Notes under the pieces: generated by a model
What the model saw: only the letters and a program-made list of their open reading frames with translations
Databases searched by the model: none
Told to the model about the DNA's origin: nothing
Shown: positions 33,712 to 44,724 of the stretch, one piece after another
How the letters are laid out: each line of letters opens with the position of its first letter
Numbering within the stretch: the first letter of the stretch is position 1
DNA from: Diphasiastrum complanatum
Lineage: Eukaryota; Streptophyta; Lycopodiopsida; Lycopodiales; Lycopodiaceae
Assembly: GCA_029204225.1 (NCBI GenBank)
Contig: CM055097.1
Coordinates: forward strand, 62,458,950 to 62,522,949
DNA: 64,000 nt
Direction: 5' to 3'
Position numbers and translations under genes: made by a program

Positions 33712-35222
33712 CACACCCACACTAGCGCTACCCTCACGCGGGACCACAATGGCGCTGGCGCCAGCACCGGGACCACAACAATGGCGCCGAGACCATCGCT
33801 CAAGAGCACGCTGTGGGCGCCGAGCACCAGGCCTGTGCATAGGCACATCCATGCTCACGCATGCATGGGAGAATATGGGCAATTTCATTATATATGCAGG
33901 CAGATTCATTTCTCTCAGTTGATTATGAAATAATTTGAAATCTGCCACGTGGAAAATAGGTCAGGCAAGGCGGGCAGCGGGCAGACAGGCCGGACAGCAG
34001 CAAGCCGGCACCTGGTATGCGTGTCGGGAGCTGAAGAGGGTTGGGGCCAAACCCCGACGTGCTAATAAGATACGAGGGGCCTCAATCATGCATGAGCCAC
34101 ACAAAGCCCTAAGGGTTTCACAACCCATCACACACACATTGTAGCCATTTTTGCCTGACAGCTACATCTCGATGGTGGTTCACTTCCTACACAGATTCTT
34201 GCAGCCACGTCCCATGATCAACGTCCCCCCAACGCGACCATCAGAGGAAGAGTAAATAGGTTTCTTACCAGCGACAGATCTGTCACAGAGCAAATAAGGG
34301 ATTCTCTGCTCCATCGTGGCTTCAAAATCTCGTTAGATCGTTCCTACTTACAATTTTCAAGCCCACGGAAACAGCTCCCACAGAATCTGCTAGCATCAGT
34401 TGCCAATCAGGTTCCAAAAAACACGTTTCTACACTATCACGTGGCACCTCCATCAGCGGCCTATATAGAGAACATGATTGTTTTCAGGCTGAAATGAACT
34501 CATGTCATTGACAGATCAACTCGCAATTTTCCTTGGCAAAATGGGGTTAAAAAATAGAGGTAATGCTTAGATTCTTACATGCAAGCTTCCAAATGTTCAA
34601 CCCATCATCTATAATAGCGGTTTACATGTTTCTGTCTGCTGCAGGTTACCCTCATGATGGATATTACTTCTAAAGAAGTCCCATCTGACTAACATCCTTC
34701 AATGGCTATGCAGAGATCACAAAAGGTTAAGAACGAGTTTGGAAGGAGGATTCCAAGCTTGTTTCATAGGAGTCAAACCACAGGGTTACCTCTCTTCAAC
34801 AAAAGATTTGATTTCAAAACTTGACAAACATTTGGTGTTCTTTAGAAGTCCCAACTTAGCAACAGATCTTCTTTCCACTAAATCATCTCACTATAACCAG
34901 AGAAACGAGCTTGAAGAGATGATAGCTTGCTTTTTAATGTCCCCAAAACATGATTACTTCCACAACCAACTTACAAGTTATGCAAAAAAAAGCATTTCCC
35001 CCCCTTAACTCAGATTGCATGCATCCACAAACCCATTCTTTATCTACTATAGTTAGAGAATCATCAATTTATTGCATCCAATTAATGTTTTCAGTTTTTA
35101 GATTACAGTTTCACAAGAGGATTAGTCTAAAAAAAAACTTAAATCCTCACATGCAACCCATAAATTCAAGATTCCTAGCAACAGTTCCTTTATTCATTCA
35201 AGGCAAATTGATTCCTCAATAA
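33712..35222. other. Unassigned DNA inside the gypsy element
   Basis: The left part is GC-rich with GGCGCC clusters (about 33755-33815), like 25709-25797. The right part (34140-35222) is of ordinary composition and holds no frame I recognise; a plus-strand frame at 34739-35008 (MEGGFQACFIGVKPQGYLSS) shows no known motif. Confidence 0.4.
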
Positions 35223-35656
35223 CTCACTTTGGCGCTCTTTTCGGCCATGTCCTAACAGCGATGCAGAGTCTCTATTTGGATCGCTCCCTTCGTCCGAATA
35301 AATGTTGATTTGCTATCGAATGTTATACCAAGAAAGGACATGTATGAAGATTCTGTTGTTGCAGCTTCTGTTAATAACAGAACTTTCTTGAGAACATGTT
35401 TTGTTGATCTGGGCAATCATGTTGTGGGTCAATTTCATGAGGCCAAAAGAAGAAAAATTGAAAGACAAATTCAACTTGATGAAAGGCTATCTCTGAGATT
35501 ACAGACTGCTCCAGAGTGATGTACACACATTGTATATATATTCAAGTAAAGACTTTTTATCTTTTACAATTGTTCGAGATCCATTATAAAATGTGTTGAA
35601 GAAATATCTTTTCTTTGATGTGTTGCTGATTTCGATTGTTCGCGAGGACGCTTTAC
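35223..35656 (+). other. Possible 3' end of the gypsy coding region
   Basis: A frame ending at a TGA at 35517-35519 (VVAASVNNRTFLRTCFVDLG, then EAKRRKIERQIQLDERLSL) has a charged, helical tail. It lies just before the gypsy polypurine tract, where the pol C-terminus is expected. I cannot match it to a defined domain. Confidence 0.35.
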
Positions 35657-35679
35657 ATTTTTTTTGGGGGGGAGGGATA
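35657..35679 (+). other. Gypsy polypurine tract
   Basis: A T-run followed by GGGGGGGAGGGATA abuts the right LTR start TGTAATACCC at 35680. Confidence 0.85.
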
Positions 35680-36713
35680 TGTAATACCCTATTACATGCA
35701 TATTTTTCTTATATTACTATTTTGAGATGCAAAACCCCAATCAACCTACTCAACTGATGAAGATAACTACCAAATATGAAGAAATATCTAATGATCCCGA
35801 TAATGACAAGTTATTCAAATATATATTAAAAATAAAGAGGCCTAAAATAAATGTGAGTGAAGGAAAGACTATAACCCGAAGGGCAATTATGAAATGAATG
35901 AACCTTGATAAGAAGTTTAGCCCTAATAGAAGAACATTCTAGAAGACTCATATATTATGCCTCAAGCAAACATTGCAATCTTCCACATGCTTGCTTCTCA
36001 TTGGAACAAAGTCGCGTGACAAGGATGCCACCCAAAAAATGTACACTTGTAATTTTTCTATTGAATGAAATTAGTAAATCAAATCAAATAAGAAGTGGCA
36101 TATTGGTTACTAAAGAGCTGCGTACTTTCGCGCTTGTTCCCTATATGTACACCACTTACGCTTCAATACAATTACACTGACACATATCTGGACTTACACA
36201 TCCTAAAGCTTGCTCTGTGTTGTTGTGAATCAATAAATCTTCATATGGATACTCGTGCAGTTTAAATCAATAGTTAGTCGTTCTTTTGAATGAGCACTTT
36301 CTATTGTTGAGGACAGATTGTCGGACTACATTTGGATTGTGTTGAGACATTTGTATGTTTCTCTGCCTTGGTTTATCTGATGCAATAAACCTCGCTTGTC
36401 TGAGAAACTTTATTAGGTGCACAGACCGATAGATCGATCTGGCTGATAAGTTGGATACACTAATCAGCAATGCAACATGTTCGATATGAGATTAGTCGGC
36501 ATTAATATCTTTCACTTTTGTATGTTTGAAATCACACCCTAACCGGTGACACTGGTCGTGGATACTTCTAAATGTCCGTTGACAACCAACTTTTAATCCA
36601 AGAATAATAAATGAGTTAAAAACATCTAAAATTACAATATAAAGCAGTCTCTTTGGGGAACAACAATATTTTATACTACATATCCTTACAATTAAGATAA
36701 GTATAACATGACA
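35680..36713 (+). repeat. Gypsy 3' LTR (1,034 bp)
   Basis: It starts TGTAATACCC and ends AACATGACA, then the duplication ATAGA. Its middle matches 22367-22690. The last 500 bases have no counterpart at the left, so the left LTR has lost its 3' part. Confidence 0.85.
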
Positions 36714-38504
36714 ATAGATTGCGATGTAAGTCCATTGGAGGCATAACATCTTATGGGGCTCTATTTGGTAAGAAGCCAAATCTCAAAGATCTTAAAATAT
36801 TTGGGTCTACTTGCTATGTATTTCAATCATTAGATACAAGAAAGAAGGATGATCCTACATCCATGAAAGAAATCTTTGTTGGTTATGGTGAAAAAACCAA
36901 GGGATATAGAGTCTATAATCCTATCACTAAAAAGATTTTAGTGAGTAGAGATGTTACATTTGATGAAGATCATTATTTCAAGATAAAGGATAGTGCTACT
37001 AATCACTCTTATGTCAAGGATCTTGCAAGATTTGAGGAGGATCCTTCAAATGATCAAGATCTTGAGGATCCACATCAAGACCCGAGTGCTCCAAGAAGAT
37101 CCACAAGAAGGAGGGTCGAGCCATCAAGGCTCACATATGTTGACAAAGGTGATCAAAGGGAAGAATTTCATTCTCTTACCTCTTATACTTTTCTTACATC
37201 CATGCTTGATGAGCCAAGTTGCTTTGAAGATGTTATGGAGTCACATGAATGGAGGGATGCCATGCAAAGGGAGTATGATGCTCTTATGGAGAATCATACA
37301 TAGAAGCTTGTGGATCTTCCTCATGGAAGAAGACCACTTGAGTGCAAATGGATCTATAGATTGAAGTACAACCAAGATGGAAGTATAAACAAGCATAAAG
37401 CAAGGCTAGTGGCATAGGGGAGGAGATCTCCATGAGGCAACCTGAGGGCTTCATCAAGGAAGATCAATGAGAAAAAGTATGTTTGTTGCAAAGGAGCCTC
37501 TATGGGCTCAACTAGGCACCTAGAGCTTGGTACTCTAGGTTGAATGCCTTCTTAATCTCTATTCATTTTGTTGTTCGTGCTTATGAACCTTCATTGTACA
37601 TGAGATTTAATGATGGAAAGATCATTATTCTCATTTTGTATGTAGATGATATTATTCTCAGTGGTAATGATCATGCAAGCATAAGGGAAGTGAAACTAGC
37701 GTTGCCTAAAGAGTTTAAGATGGTAGATTTTGGTATTCTTCATTTAATACTAGGCATAGAAGTATCAAAAGGAAAGGATTTGAGTTTTATTTGTCAATCC
37801 AAATATGCATTTTGTATCTTAGAAAAATTTGAAATGAAAGATTGTAAAGGAGTAGATACTCCTATGGAGCAAAATGTAAAAGTCTCTAATGGTGATGATG
37901 AAGCATTCTTTGAGGACATCACACTATATAGAAGGCTTATAGGCTCCCTAATATATCTTACTAAAAAAAAGGGTGTTGAGGTACATCTCGGCCACCAAGA
38001 ACTTTGGCATTTTGTATCATGGATCTAACCTTGCTTTGAGGGCCTATTCGGATGCTAATTTTGTAGCTGATAAGGTGGATAGGAAGTCCACAAGTGCTTT
38101 TGCTACCTTTCTATGGGATGGCATAGTATCTTGGCTTTCCAAAAAGCAAGAACAATATCTCTATCTTCAATTGAGTCAGAATACAAGACTTTGACATCAA
38201 CAACAAAAGAAATCTTGTGGTTAAAGAGGCTATTGGTGGAGCTACAAGTCATGGAGGCTGAGGAGCAGCCTATTATATATTGTGACAACCAATCCCACAT
38301 TCCATGCAAGGAGCAAGCACATAGAGATTGCTCACCATTTTTTGAGGGAAAAGGTTCAAGCAAAAGAAGATCAAGTTACAACATGTATCTTCTTCAGATT
38401 TCCTTGTTGATCTACTCACTAAATCCTTGCCAAAGGCTTCATTTATCAAGTTAAGATCAACCTTAGGTGTTGTAGATAGATGTATCAAGCTAAAAATTGA
38501 GGAG
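36714..38504 (+). pseudogene. Copia family D integrase tail, reverse transcriptase and RNase H (right part)
   Basis: After the gypsy target duplication the block resumes with KSIGGITSYGALFGKKPN and LKIFGSTCYVFQSLDTR. GYRVYNPITKKILVSRDVTF and an acidic linker follow. RT starts [19 protein letters not shown] after a TAG at 37302. A deletion near 37418 removes the palm up to EEISMRQPEGFI-like sequence. ILYVDDIILSGNDHA (about 37634) is intact. After SLIYLTKK a frameshift leads to RNase H with AYSDANFVADKVDRKSTSA, SSIESEYKTLTSTTKEILW and IYCDNQ. It ends VVDRCIKLKIEEC just before a GAGGAG tract and the LTR at 38505. Confidence 0.88.
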
Positions 38505-39040
38505 TGTTAGATTTTACAATTTTTACCTTGTAAATGTAATTATTTTGATATCTATGTGGATCCACATGTGTGGGGACCTGTCCACACGTGTGAAATGTCA
38601 AGCATAAATTTCAGATCCATTGTATTTAGATTTTATTTGAGTCAAATGTCAAATCTCCTAAATTGTAGGAGTTATCTCCTAGATTGTAGGAATCTAGAAG
38701 GTCAACACCAATGATGATGTGGCAAATTAGTGGAATCTTAGCCAAAGTGGATATAAATAAGCACTATGAGCTGTCTCACACGTGATGGATATGGATTAGA
38801 GAGAGATTATGAAGATTTTGTATATCATCCATGTGAGATCCCTTTTGAGGTTAATGATGAGAAACATTTGTTTGGGAGCAATCTTGGTGATTTCACTTCT
38901 CTATGCATGTTCTTTGTGAATGAATGCTTAGGATCTGATAAGTAAACATATTTTATGTTAGTAGACCATACATCAACTATACTTCACACGTGTGAAGGCT
39001 TATGATCATTATCCATGATTGCTCTTGCTTGGATATGTAG
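38505..39040 (+). repeat. Copia family D 3' LTR
   Basis: It starts TGTTAGATTT straight after ATTGAGGAG. It carries TGGATATAAATAAGC (TATA-like, about 38746) and CACGTG palindromes at about 38592 and 38983-38996. The right end is uncertain. Confidence 0.65.
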
Positions 39041-39218
39041 AAATTGTCAAGTAGAAGCTAAATTTGGATGCTAGTTTGGAGATAGATCAACATACCAAGT
39101 TGCCAATCACTCTTATTGATCTTTTGTAGATCTATTTGAGTCATATTCTCTGATTTTTGATAGTAAATAGGTCAAGAGGCTGTTATAAATAAGCTACAAA
39201 CGTGGGAGGAACCCATCT
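39041..39218 (+). repeat. LTR fragment related to 40915-41240
   Basis: AATAGGTCAAGWGGCTRTTATAARTARGCTACAARCGTGGGAGGAACCCAT-type similarity ties 39170-39215 to 41200-41240. The family 1-like LTR begins immediately after, which suggests another interruption. Confidence 0.55.
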
Positions 39219-39704
39219 CTTGAGGAAACAATTTGTTTCGAGTGACAAAGCTTTGCTAGCTTTAGCGCTCAAGTCTAGAGAAACGCAAGGGAGCTACCCG
39301 TACACGAAGGCCAAATCTTTGAGGAGTGAAGACCCGAGGATGATGGCCAAAAACATTCATTGACTAAAGGATACCCGAACGTGAAGAAGAAATGTTTGTG
39401 GACCCAAAAAAGCCCAATGGCAAGGACGAAAGACGAAAAAGACACGAAGACCAAAAGGCGGCGTATCTTCACGCTTCAAAGTACAAGGAGGATATCATCC
39501 TCCACAGACAATCTGGATACCGTTAAGATGCGCTTAATCAGCCGTTCTTGTAATCTTAGATCAGATTAACTTTTTTTTCTCTATCTATATAAACAAATCA
39601 AACATGAGAGAATTGGTTGAACATCACATAGTTGTCTTAAACATCCATTTTTTATTGAACATCAATTGGTTGAATGCCAATTTGAGCTGAGCACACAACA
39701 CACA
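39219..39704 (+). repeat. Family 1-like LTR variant, left copy
   Basis: TGAGGAAACAATTTGTTTCGAG starts a block repeated in the same orientation at 40334-40648 (AAAGCTTTGCTAGCTTTAG, AGCCCAATGGCAAGGACGAAAGA). A TATA-like CTATCTATATAAAC lies near 39580. Confidence 0.7.
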
Positions 39705-40333
39705 CCCTGACATAGCTTATGTCATGTTCAGAATGAGCCAACTTAGCACAAATCCAAGCTTAGCACATTGGAAGATTGCAAAGCGAATCTTATAGTAACT
39801 TCAACAGACGAAGGATTATGGGTTGTGTTATTCTCATGATGTAGGGTTCCAAATGCACTCCTACAGCGATGCAAATTGGGCTTCACTCAAGGACGACTGT
39901 AAAAGTGTCTCAGAAGGGTGCACAATTTCAGCAGCCACAACAATTCTCTAGGTCAACAAGAAGTAGACCATCATAGCTCAATCATCCTGCAAAGCTGAAT
40001 ACATTGTAGTCACCAAGATGGCCAAAGAAATCATATGGCTCAAACAGTTCCTTGACGGACTAGGTGAGAGCACCAGAGAGCCTCTAATCTTGCAGATGGA
40101 CAACACCTCTACAATACACCTGACGAAGGATCTCGTGTTTCACTCAAGGATGAAACACATTGCAATTAAGTACCATTTGGTAGGGGACCTAGTCACCAGA
40201 AACGAGTTAACGACCAACTTCATTGGAACGAAACAAATGGTGGCAGACATCTTCACCAAGGCCTTAGACAAAGGATTGTTTGAGAGGCAGAGGAAGAGTC
40301 TGGGAGTCATAAAACTACCACGTTTTGAGAGGG
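39705..40333 (+). pseudogene. Family 1-like reverse transcriptase end and RNase H
   Basis: It starts DIAYVMFRMSQLSTNPSLAH and HSYSDANWASLKDDCKS in shifting frames. From 40018 it is open: MAKEIIWLKQFLDGLGEST, LQMDNTSTIHLTKD, MKHIAIKYHLVGDL and DIFTKALDKGLFERQRKSL. Gag, protease, integrase and most of RT are missing, so the left LTR copy is joined almost directly to the RT end. The open frame carries on about 90 codons past the LTR boundary. Confidence 0.85.
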
Positions 40334-40648
40334 AGATAAAGAAACAATTTGTTTCGAGCCACAAAGCTTTGCTAGCTTTAGTGCTCAAGTCCGCAGAAAT
40401 GCAAGGGAGCTACCCGGATGCGAAGATCAAAGTTTCGAGAAGTGAAGACTCGAGGACAATCGTCAAACGTTCGTTGACTGAAGGATACCCGAACGCAAAG
40501 AAAAAATGTTCGTGGACCCAGAAAAGCCCAATGGCAAGGACGAAAGATGAAGAAGACACACCGAAAGGCAATGTATCCTCACACTTCAAAGTACAAGGAG
40601 GACATCATCCTCCATAGACAATCTGGATACCGTTAGGATGTGCTTAAT
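40334..40648 (+). repeat. Family 1-like LTR variant, right copy, truncated
   Basis: Preceded by the purine tract GAGAGGGAGA. The LTR start is TAAAGAAACAATTTG, where TG has become TA. It parallels 39219-39555 and breaks off at about 40648. Confidence 0.7.
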
Positions 40649-41240
40649 ATACAGTTCGTGAGAGAGATAGTGTCTCTCTAGTGAGATCTTGTGTGTAGAA
40701 TGCTATTTTTCTTATGTTTATGGGTCCACATGTGTGAGTACGGACTTGATATGTAAAATTTATGTAAGAAATAGTGAAGCATCCAACATGGATACTATTA
40801 TCTATATCAATTATGAAAGTTATTATAAAAGCATAGAAAGAAGGTCTATTCTTAGAATGGAGATCATTTTTAAGATGGATCAAAGTTGTGCAATAAAACT
40901 AGTTGAAGAGGGAGTATGAAAAATTGTCAACTAGTTAAGTTGTCTAATTTGGCAATTTGGAGGCCAAAGTGAATTTTCAACTTAGAGATACAATTCTTTA
41001 TGTCAATAAGACCTAAAAACAGTATCTATACTATTTTTAACAAGTAAATAGGTGGATTAGATTGAATTTGGACCTACTTTAATTGGTTAGAAGAGATACA
41101 TTGAATCTAGTCAAGTTATCTACTTTTTTGGAGAAATTTCTAGAAACTTCCATAAGTTAATAAGCTTAGGCAAGATGATCTAAATAGGTCAAGTGGCTAT
41201 TATAAGTAGGCTACAAGCGTGGGAGGAACCCATAAAATTA
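40649..41240 (+). repeat. Tail of another copia element and its LTR start
   Basis: A short coding end (MDQSCAIKLVEEGV, stop at 40917) is followed by GAAGAGGGAGTA and TGAAAAATTGTCAACTAG, a polypurine tract and LTR start near 40917. The LTR part continues past a TATA-like GGCTATTATAAGTAGG (about 41211). The right end is not defined. Confidence 0.5.
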
Positions 41241-42646
41241 AGCTCACAGTTTCCTCCTTGGTGATACTATTTCCATTTCAAGATTCTTCCTATAGGAATC
41301 ACAAAGTTTCCTATTTTGCTAATTTTACAAAATTACTCTCATTATGTGTGTAGAATAATGTCTGGCAAAATACACGGTTTTCTGCAAGCAACTCGACAAC
41401 CTACAATTTTTACATAGAATCGAATCCAACCAGCCGAACTATTTGAAAGTCGACTTCATTGACTTTCTAGCTAATCTAAATCAAAGGGTATCCATTCCCA
41501 TCTAATATACATTCGAATGGCAAAGCATCATGAAGAAAATCAAAGGCCTGATCATCCTCGACTTCTTCAACAGACAAGTCACTTGACATCGAAGTCTTCG
41601 AAGTCCTCGACTTCTTCAATCAAGTCTCCGAAGTCGCCGACTTCCTCGACTTCTTCAACAATCAAGTCACTCGACATCGAAGTCTCCAACTTCTTTGACA
41701 ACTTCAAGCATCAACCTAAGTGTCCGACTTCTTCCATCGAAGTCTCCAAAGTCTCCGATTTTTTGACAACTTCAGTCATCAACCGAAGTGTCTGCCTTTT
41801 TCTACAATCGAAGTCTCCAAATTTTTGACAACTTCGTTCATAAACCAAAGTGTCCGACTTCCTCCACATCCGAAGTCTCCGACTTCTTCGACAACTTCAT
41901 TCATCAACCAAAGTGTCAATGACTTCAACAAATGAATTGTTTTTTAACACCTTTGGTTTTTTCGTGAAAAATATGAAGAGAGAAAAAGGACAAAGGTCAT
42001 CTATTTTCAACGAGAAAACATCTCCAGCCACTTTCTGAAAAATGCAAAGTGAGAGAAAATGCGACGCTCTCGTCCACATCAGCGATCTTGAGTCACCTGA
42101 CCATGTATTTAATGTACAATTGTCATTTTGTCATTGTAGTTCAACTATTCCTTGAGTACAACAAAGTACTTAATTAGATGACAAACATTTATTGTAATTA
42201 AATACATAGATCCGGTGTATAAATACACCTTCATAACACACTCTATGGGATATTTCGTCCATGAGATGAACGATTTTGAGCCTCCAAGTTATGCCGCCAT
42301 TCTGGTTGTAACTCATCGTTGTGCTTCAGTGTAATATAGCAGCAATACGCCTTTCTATCTATGTATAACGTAAATGAATGCTTATTGTGATTTAACTGCA
42401 CTTCGCTTATGTTTGATCACGCTCGTTTACTCACTCTGATCAGAACACGGACATCTACAACTCCTCAGTTTCTGATCAGATGATGGCTATCTTTGACACC
42501 TGAGGAACTTGCATTTTTTATCACACAATCAATCTAAGTTTTCAACAGTAAACTTCTTATTGAATCTGATTTCCAGTAATACCTCACACCATTTCTAATC
42601 TCTTGGGGCCATTTGTTTTTTAGTATGAATTGATTTATTAAGATCC
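41241..42646. other. Non-coding region with a minisatellite and a promoter-like stretch
   Basis: Besides the tandem repeat (41560-41935) it has a TATA-like GGTGTATAAATACACC at about 42214, downstream of AT-rich DNA. That suggests the U3/R part of an unidentified LTR. No gene was recognised. Confidence 0.4.
41560..41935 (+). repeat. GAAGTC/GACTTC-rich minisatellite
   Basis: At least four degenerate units of about 62-70 bases from 41674 each contain TCGAAGTCTCC, a TTGACAACTTC block and CATCAACCRAAGTGTC. They are preceded by shorter GAAGTC...GACTTC iterations from 41560. The two motifs are inverted copies of each other, so single strands could fold. Frames through it encode Ser/Lys/Thr-rich repeats without domain support. 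Confidence 0.8.
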
Positions 42647-42871
42647 TGTTGGGCAGAGAGCGCTTAAGCTGTGATTATGACTTAGCATTTACATTCATTA
42701 GATTGTCCGCGACTATTTCCTTCTCTCTTCTCCATTCGTGTTCTACCACCCTATCATCTCTCTCATTCTTCTCTCATTCATTCTTGTAGAAAAGCAAGAG
42801 TCAAGTCACCAAGATCTAGTTATCAATCAATTCCACAGGAAACAAGAGAGAAGAGGCGGGGCGCCCTCCTC

Positions 42872-42946
<75 letters not shown>

Positions 42947-43236
42947 AACAACACAAGCAATGCTTAGCCAAACTGAAAAATGTGACACAATAAGCCAATA
43001 TGTACTCTACTTACTTACTGAATGTAGGGCACCTCCAAAAGTTAAGATAGGGCCCCTAAACCAAATTAGACCTCTAAGGACCCACGAGTTAGTACATAAC
43101 CAAAGTTGGGTCCAACTGAACTTAAGACAAACTTAAGATGGCCTAAATAACTAAATACCCATGGTTACACAAATCTCGACCTTTTGGGTCAAAGTAACCT
43201 ATGGATTAACTTTAGCATAGTCATTTATTTCTAACA
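42647..43236 (-). repeat. Copia family 7 3' LTR, left limit tentative
   Basis: The minus-strand LTR start TGTTAGAAAT at 43236 follows the purine tract AAGGAGGG (43237-43244). The left limit TGTTGGGC at 42647 is chosen only because it would give matching TGTTRG...CCAACA ends. It contains the AG repeat. Confidence 0.5.
42874..42946. repeat. (AG)n microsatellite, 73 bases
   Basis: About 36 uninterrupted AG units. Confidence 0.97.
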
Positions 43237-44530
43237 CCCTCCTTAAATGACAATGCAAAGATTGAAATCTTCACTACGTAATAAAACCAACACGCGGTAT
43301 TAAATTTAAAGATTTGCATAAAGCTTCAAATCTGACTCTAGGCAACGCCTTAGTGAAGAAATCCACAATATTTTCCTTTGTAGGACAATATTCAAGCAAA
43401 ATGTCGCCATCATGAAGTCTCTCCCGAACAAAGTGATAATGGATCTCGATGTGCTTTGTCCTCGCATGAAAAACAGGATTCCGTGCAATGGCAATAACAC
43501 TTTGACCATCACTCAAGTAAGAGTGGCTAAGGGCTCGCCAAACTCCATGTCAACAAGTAGTCTTCTCAGCCATAAACACTCCGTTGTGGTTAAAAATATC
43601 GCTCTATATTTTGCCTCACTAGAAGAAGTAGCAACAGTGGGCTGCTTTTTACTTGACCAAGAAATTGCAGAATTTCCATAGAATAAGCAATATCCACTTG
43701 TAGAGCGTCTAGTGTCTTGATTTCCACCCCAATCTGAGCTACTAAAACCAACCAAACATGCATCATCACAAGCTAAAAAACCAGTCCATGACTTCTTGTT
43801 CCTTGAAGATATCGAAAGATCCTCTTCAACGCTTTCCAATGTGATGTCATCGGGGCATGCATGAATTGACTCATGAGTGAGACACTATAAGAAATGTCTA
43901 GTTTTGAATTACATAGGCAAATGAAATAGCCAATAGCTCGACAATATAGAGTAGTATTAAATGGTTCACCATCACCTTGACTACTGAATTTTAGGCCTGT
44001 CTCCATAGGTGTAGCAACCGGCTTGCAATCTTCCATCTTGAACTGCTTCAAAATCTGCTCAATGTAGCATTCTTGAGAGATGAAAATTCCAGCCCCTTCT
44101 TGTACAAATTCAAGACTAAGATAAAAGTGCAATAGGCCTAAATCTGAGGTTTCAAAAACCATAACAAGATCAAGTATTATGGCATCAATCTGCTGCTCAT
44201 TACTTCCTGTACTAATAATATCATCAACATAAAGCAAAATAATGATGATATAATTGTGTATACCCATTTAGAACCAATTGCCTTCTTCCCATGAGGAAGA
44301 TCAACAAAAATCCAAATCTGGTTCTTTATGAGTGAGTCATACTCATCTTGCATCGCATCCTCCCAACATCTTACTCCCTTGGCCTGCTCATAAAACATAG
44401 ATTCTTCCACAACATGTCCATGAGATGTAAGAGCAAAATTTGAAAAATCAGCATAGTTCACTGATTTTGTAGAGGCACGTGTCTTTCCATCATAAAATGA
44501 ACTTACATTGTTGTCCCGCAAAGTTGACAA
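43237..44530 (-). pseudogene. Copia family 7 reverse transcriptase and RNase H
   Basis: Minus strand: CWEDAMQDEYDSLIKNQIW and GKKAIGSKWVY (about 44370-44270) run straight into YIIIILLYVDDIISTGSNE. About 150 codons of RT palm before the intact YVDD are therefore deleted. KQFKMEDCKPVATPMETGLK and AIGYFICLCNSKLDISYSVS follow. RNase H: GFSSSDWGGNQDTRRSTSGY, TSSSEAKYRAIFLTTTECLW, then after a frameshift HARTKHIEIHYHFVRERLHD and FFTKALPRVRFEALCKSL, ending near 43274. The KHIEIHYHFVRE block is typical of the Tork/Ale-type copia RNase H. Confidence 0.87.
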
Positions 44531-44724
44531 CAGTCACCTTGGGACTGTTTGGGCTGTCCAACAACCATGTCTCTTCTTGCAATTTGTTGTCCAAAATCTT
44601 CCAAAACTAGTCCTTGTTGTCCAACAGTTCCTACAGGCTAATTTTGAGCAACAATGGGCGGTTCTTGATGAACATTAGGCTCTAAACTTGATGAGGTGTT
44701 GGGAAATTCAAAAGTGGTTGATTG

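Larger units (their letters stand above)
22357..36713 (+). mobile_element. Ty3/gypsy element inserted in copia family D, itself heavily invaded
   Basis: The left LTR starts TGTAATACCC at 22357 and the right LTR (35680-36713) starts with the same bases after a G-rich polypurine tract. The target duplication ATAGA is at 22352-22356 and 36714-36718, and the copia reading continues across it. The internal region has gypsy order: protease, RT, RNase H, integrase (22882-25095). Gag and much of the 3' part are gone. Between 25096 and 35222 lie two inverted-repeat elements, copia family 5 and unassigned DNA. Confidence 0.85.

Noticed and set aside
33935-34144. Ala/Arg/Gln-rich frame near 34 kb
   Set aside because: No motif, low-complexity composition and no support from neighbours.
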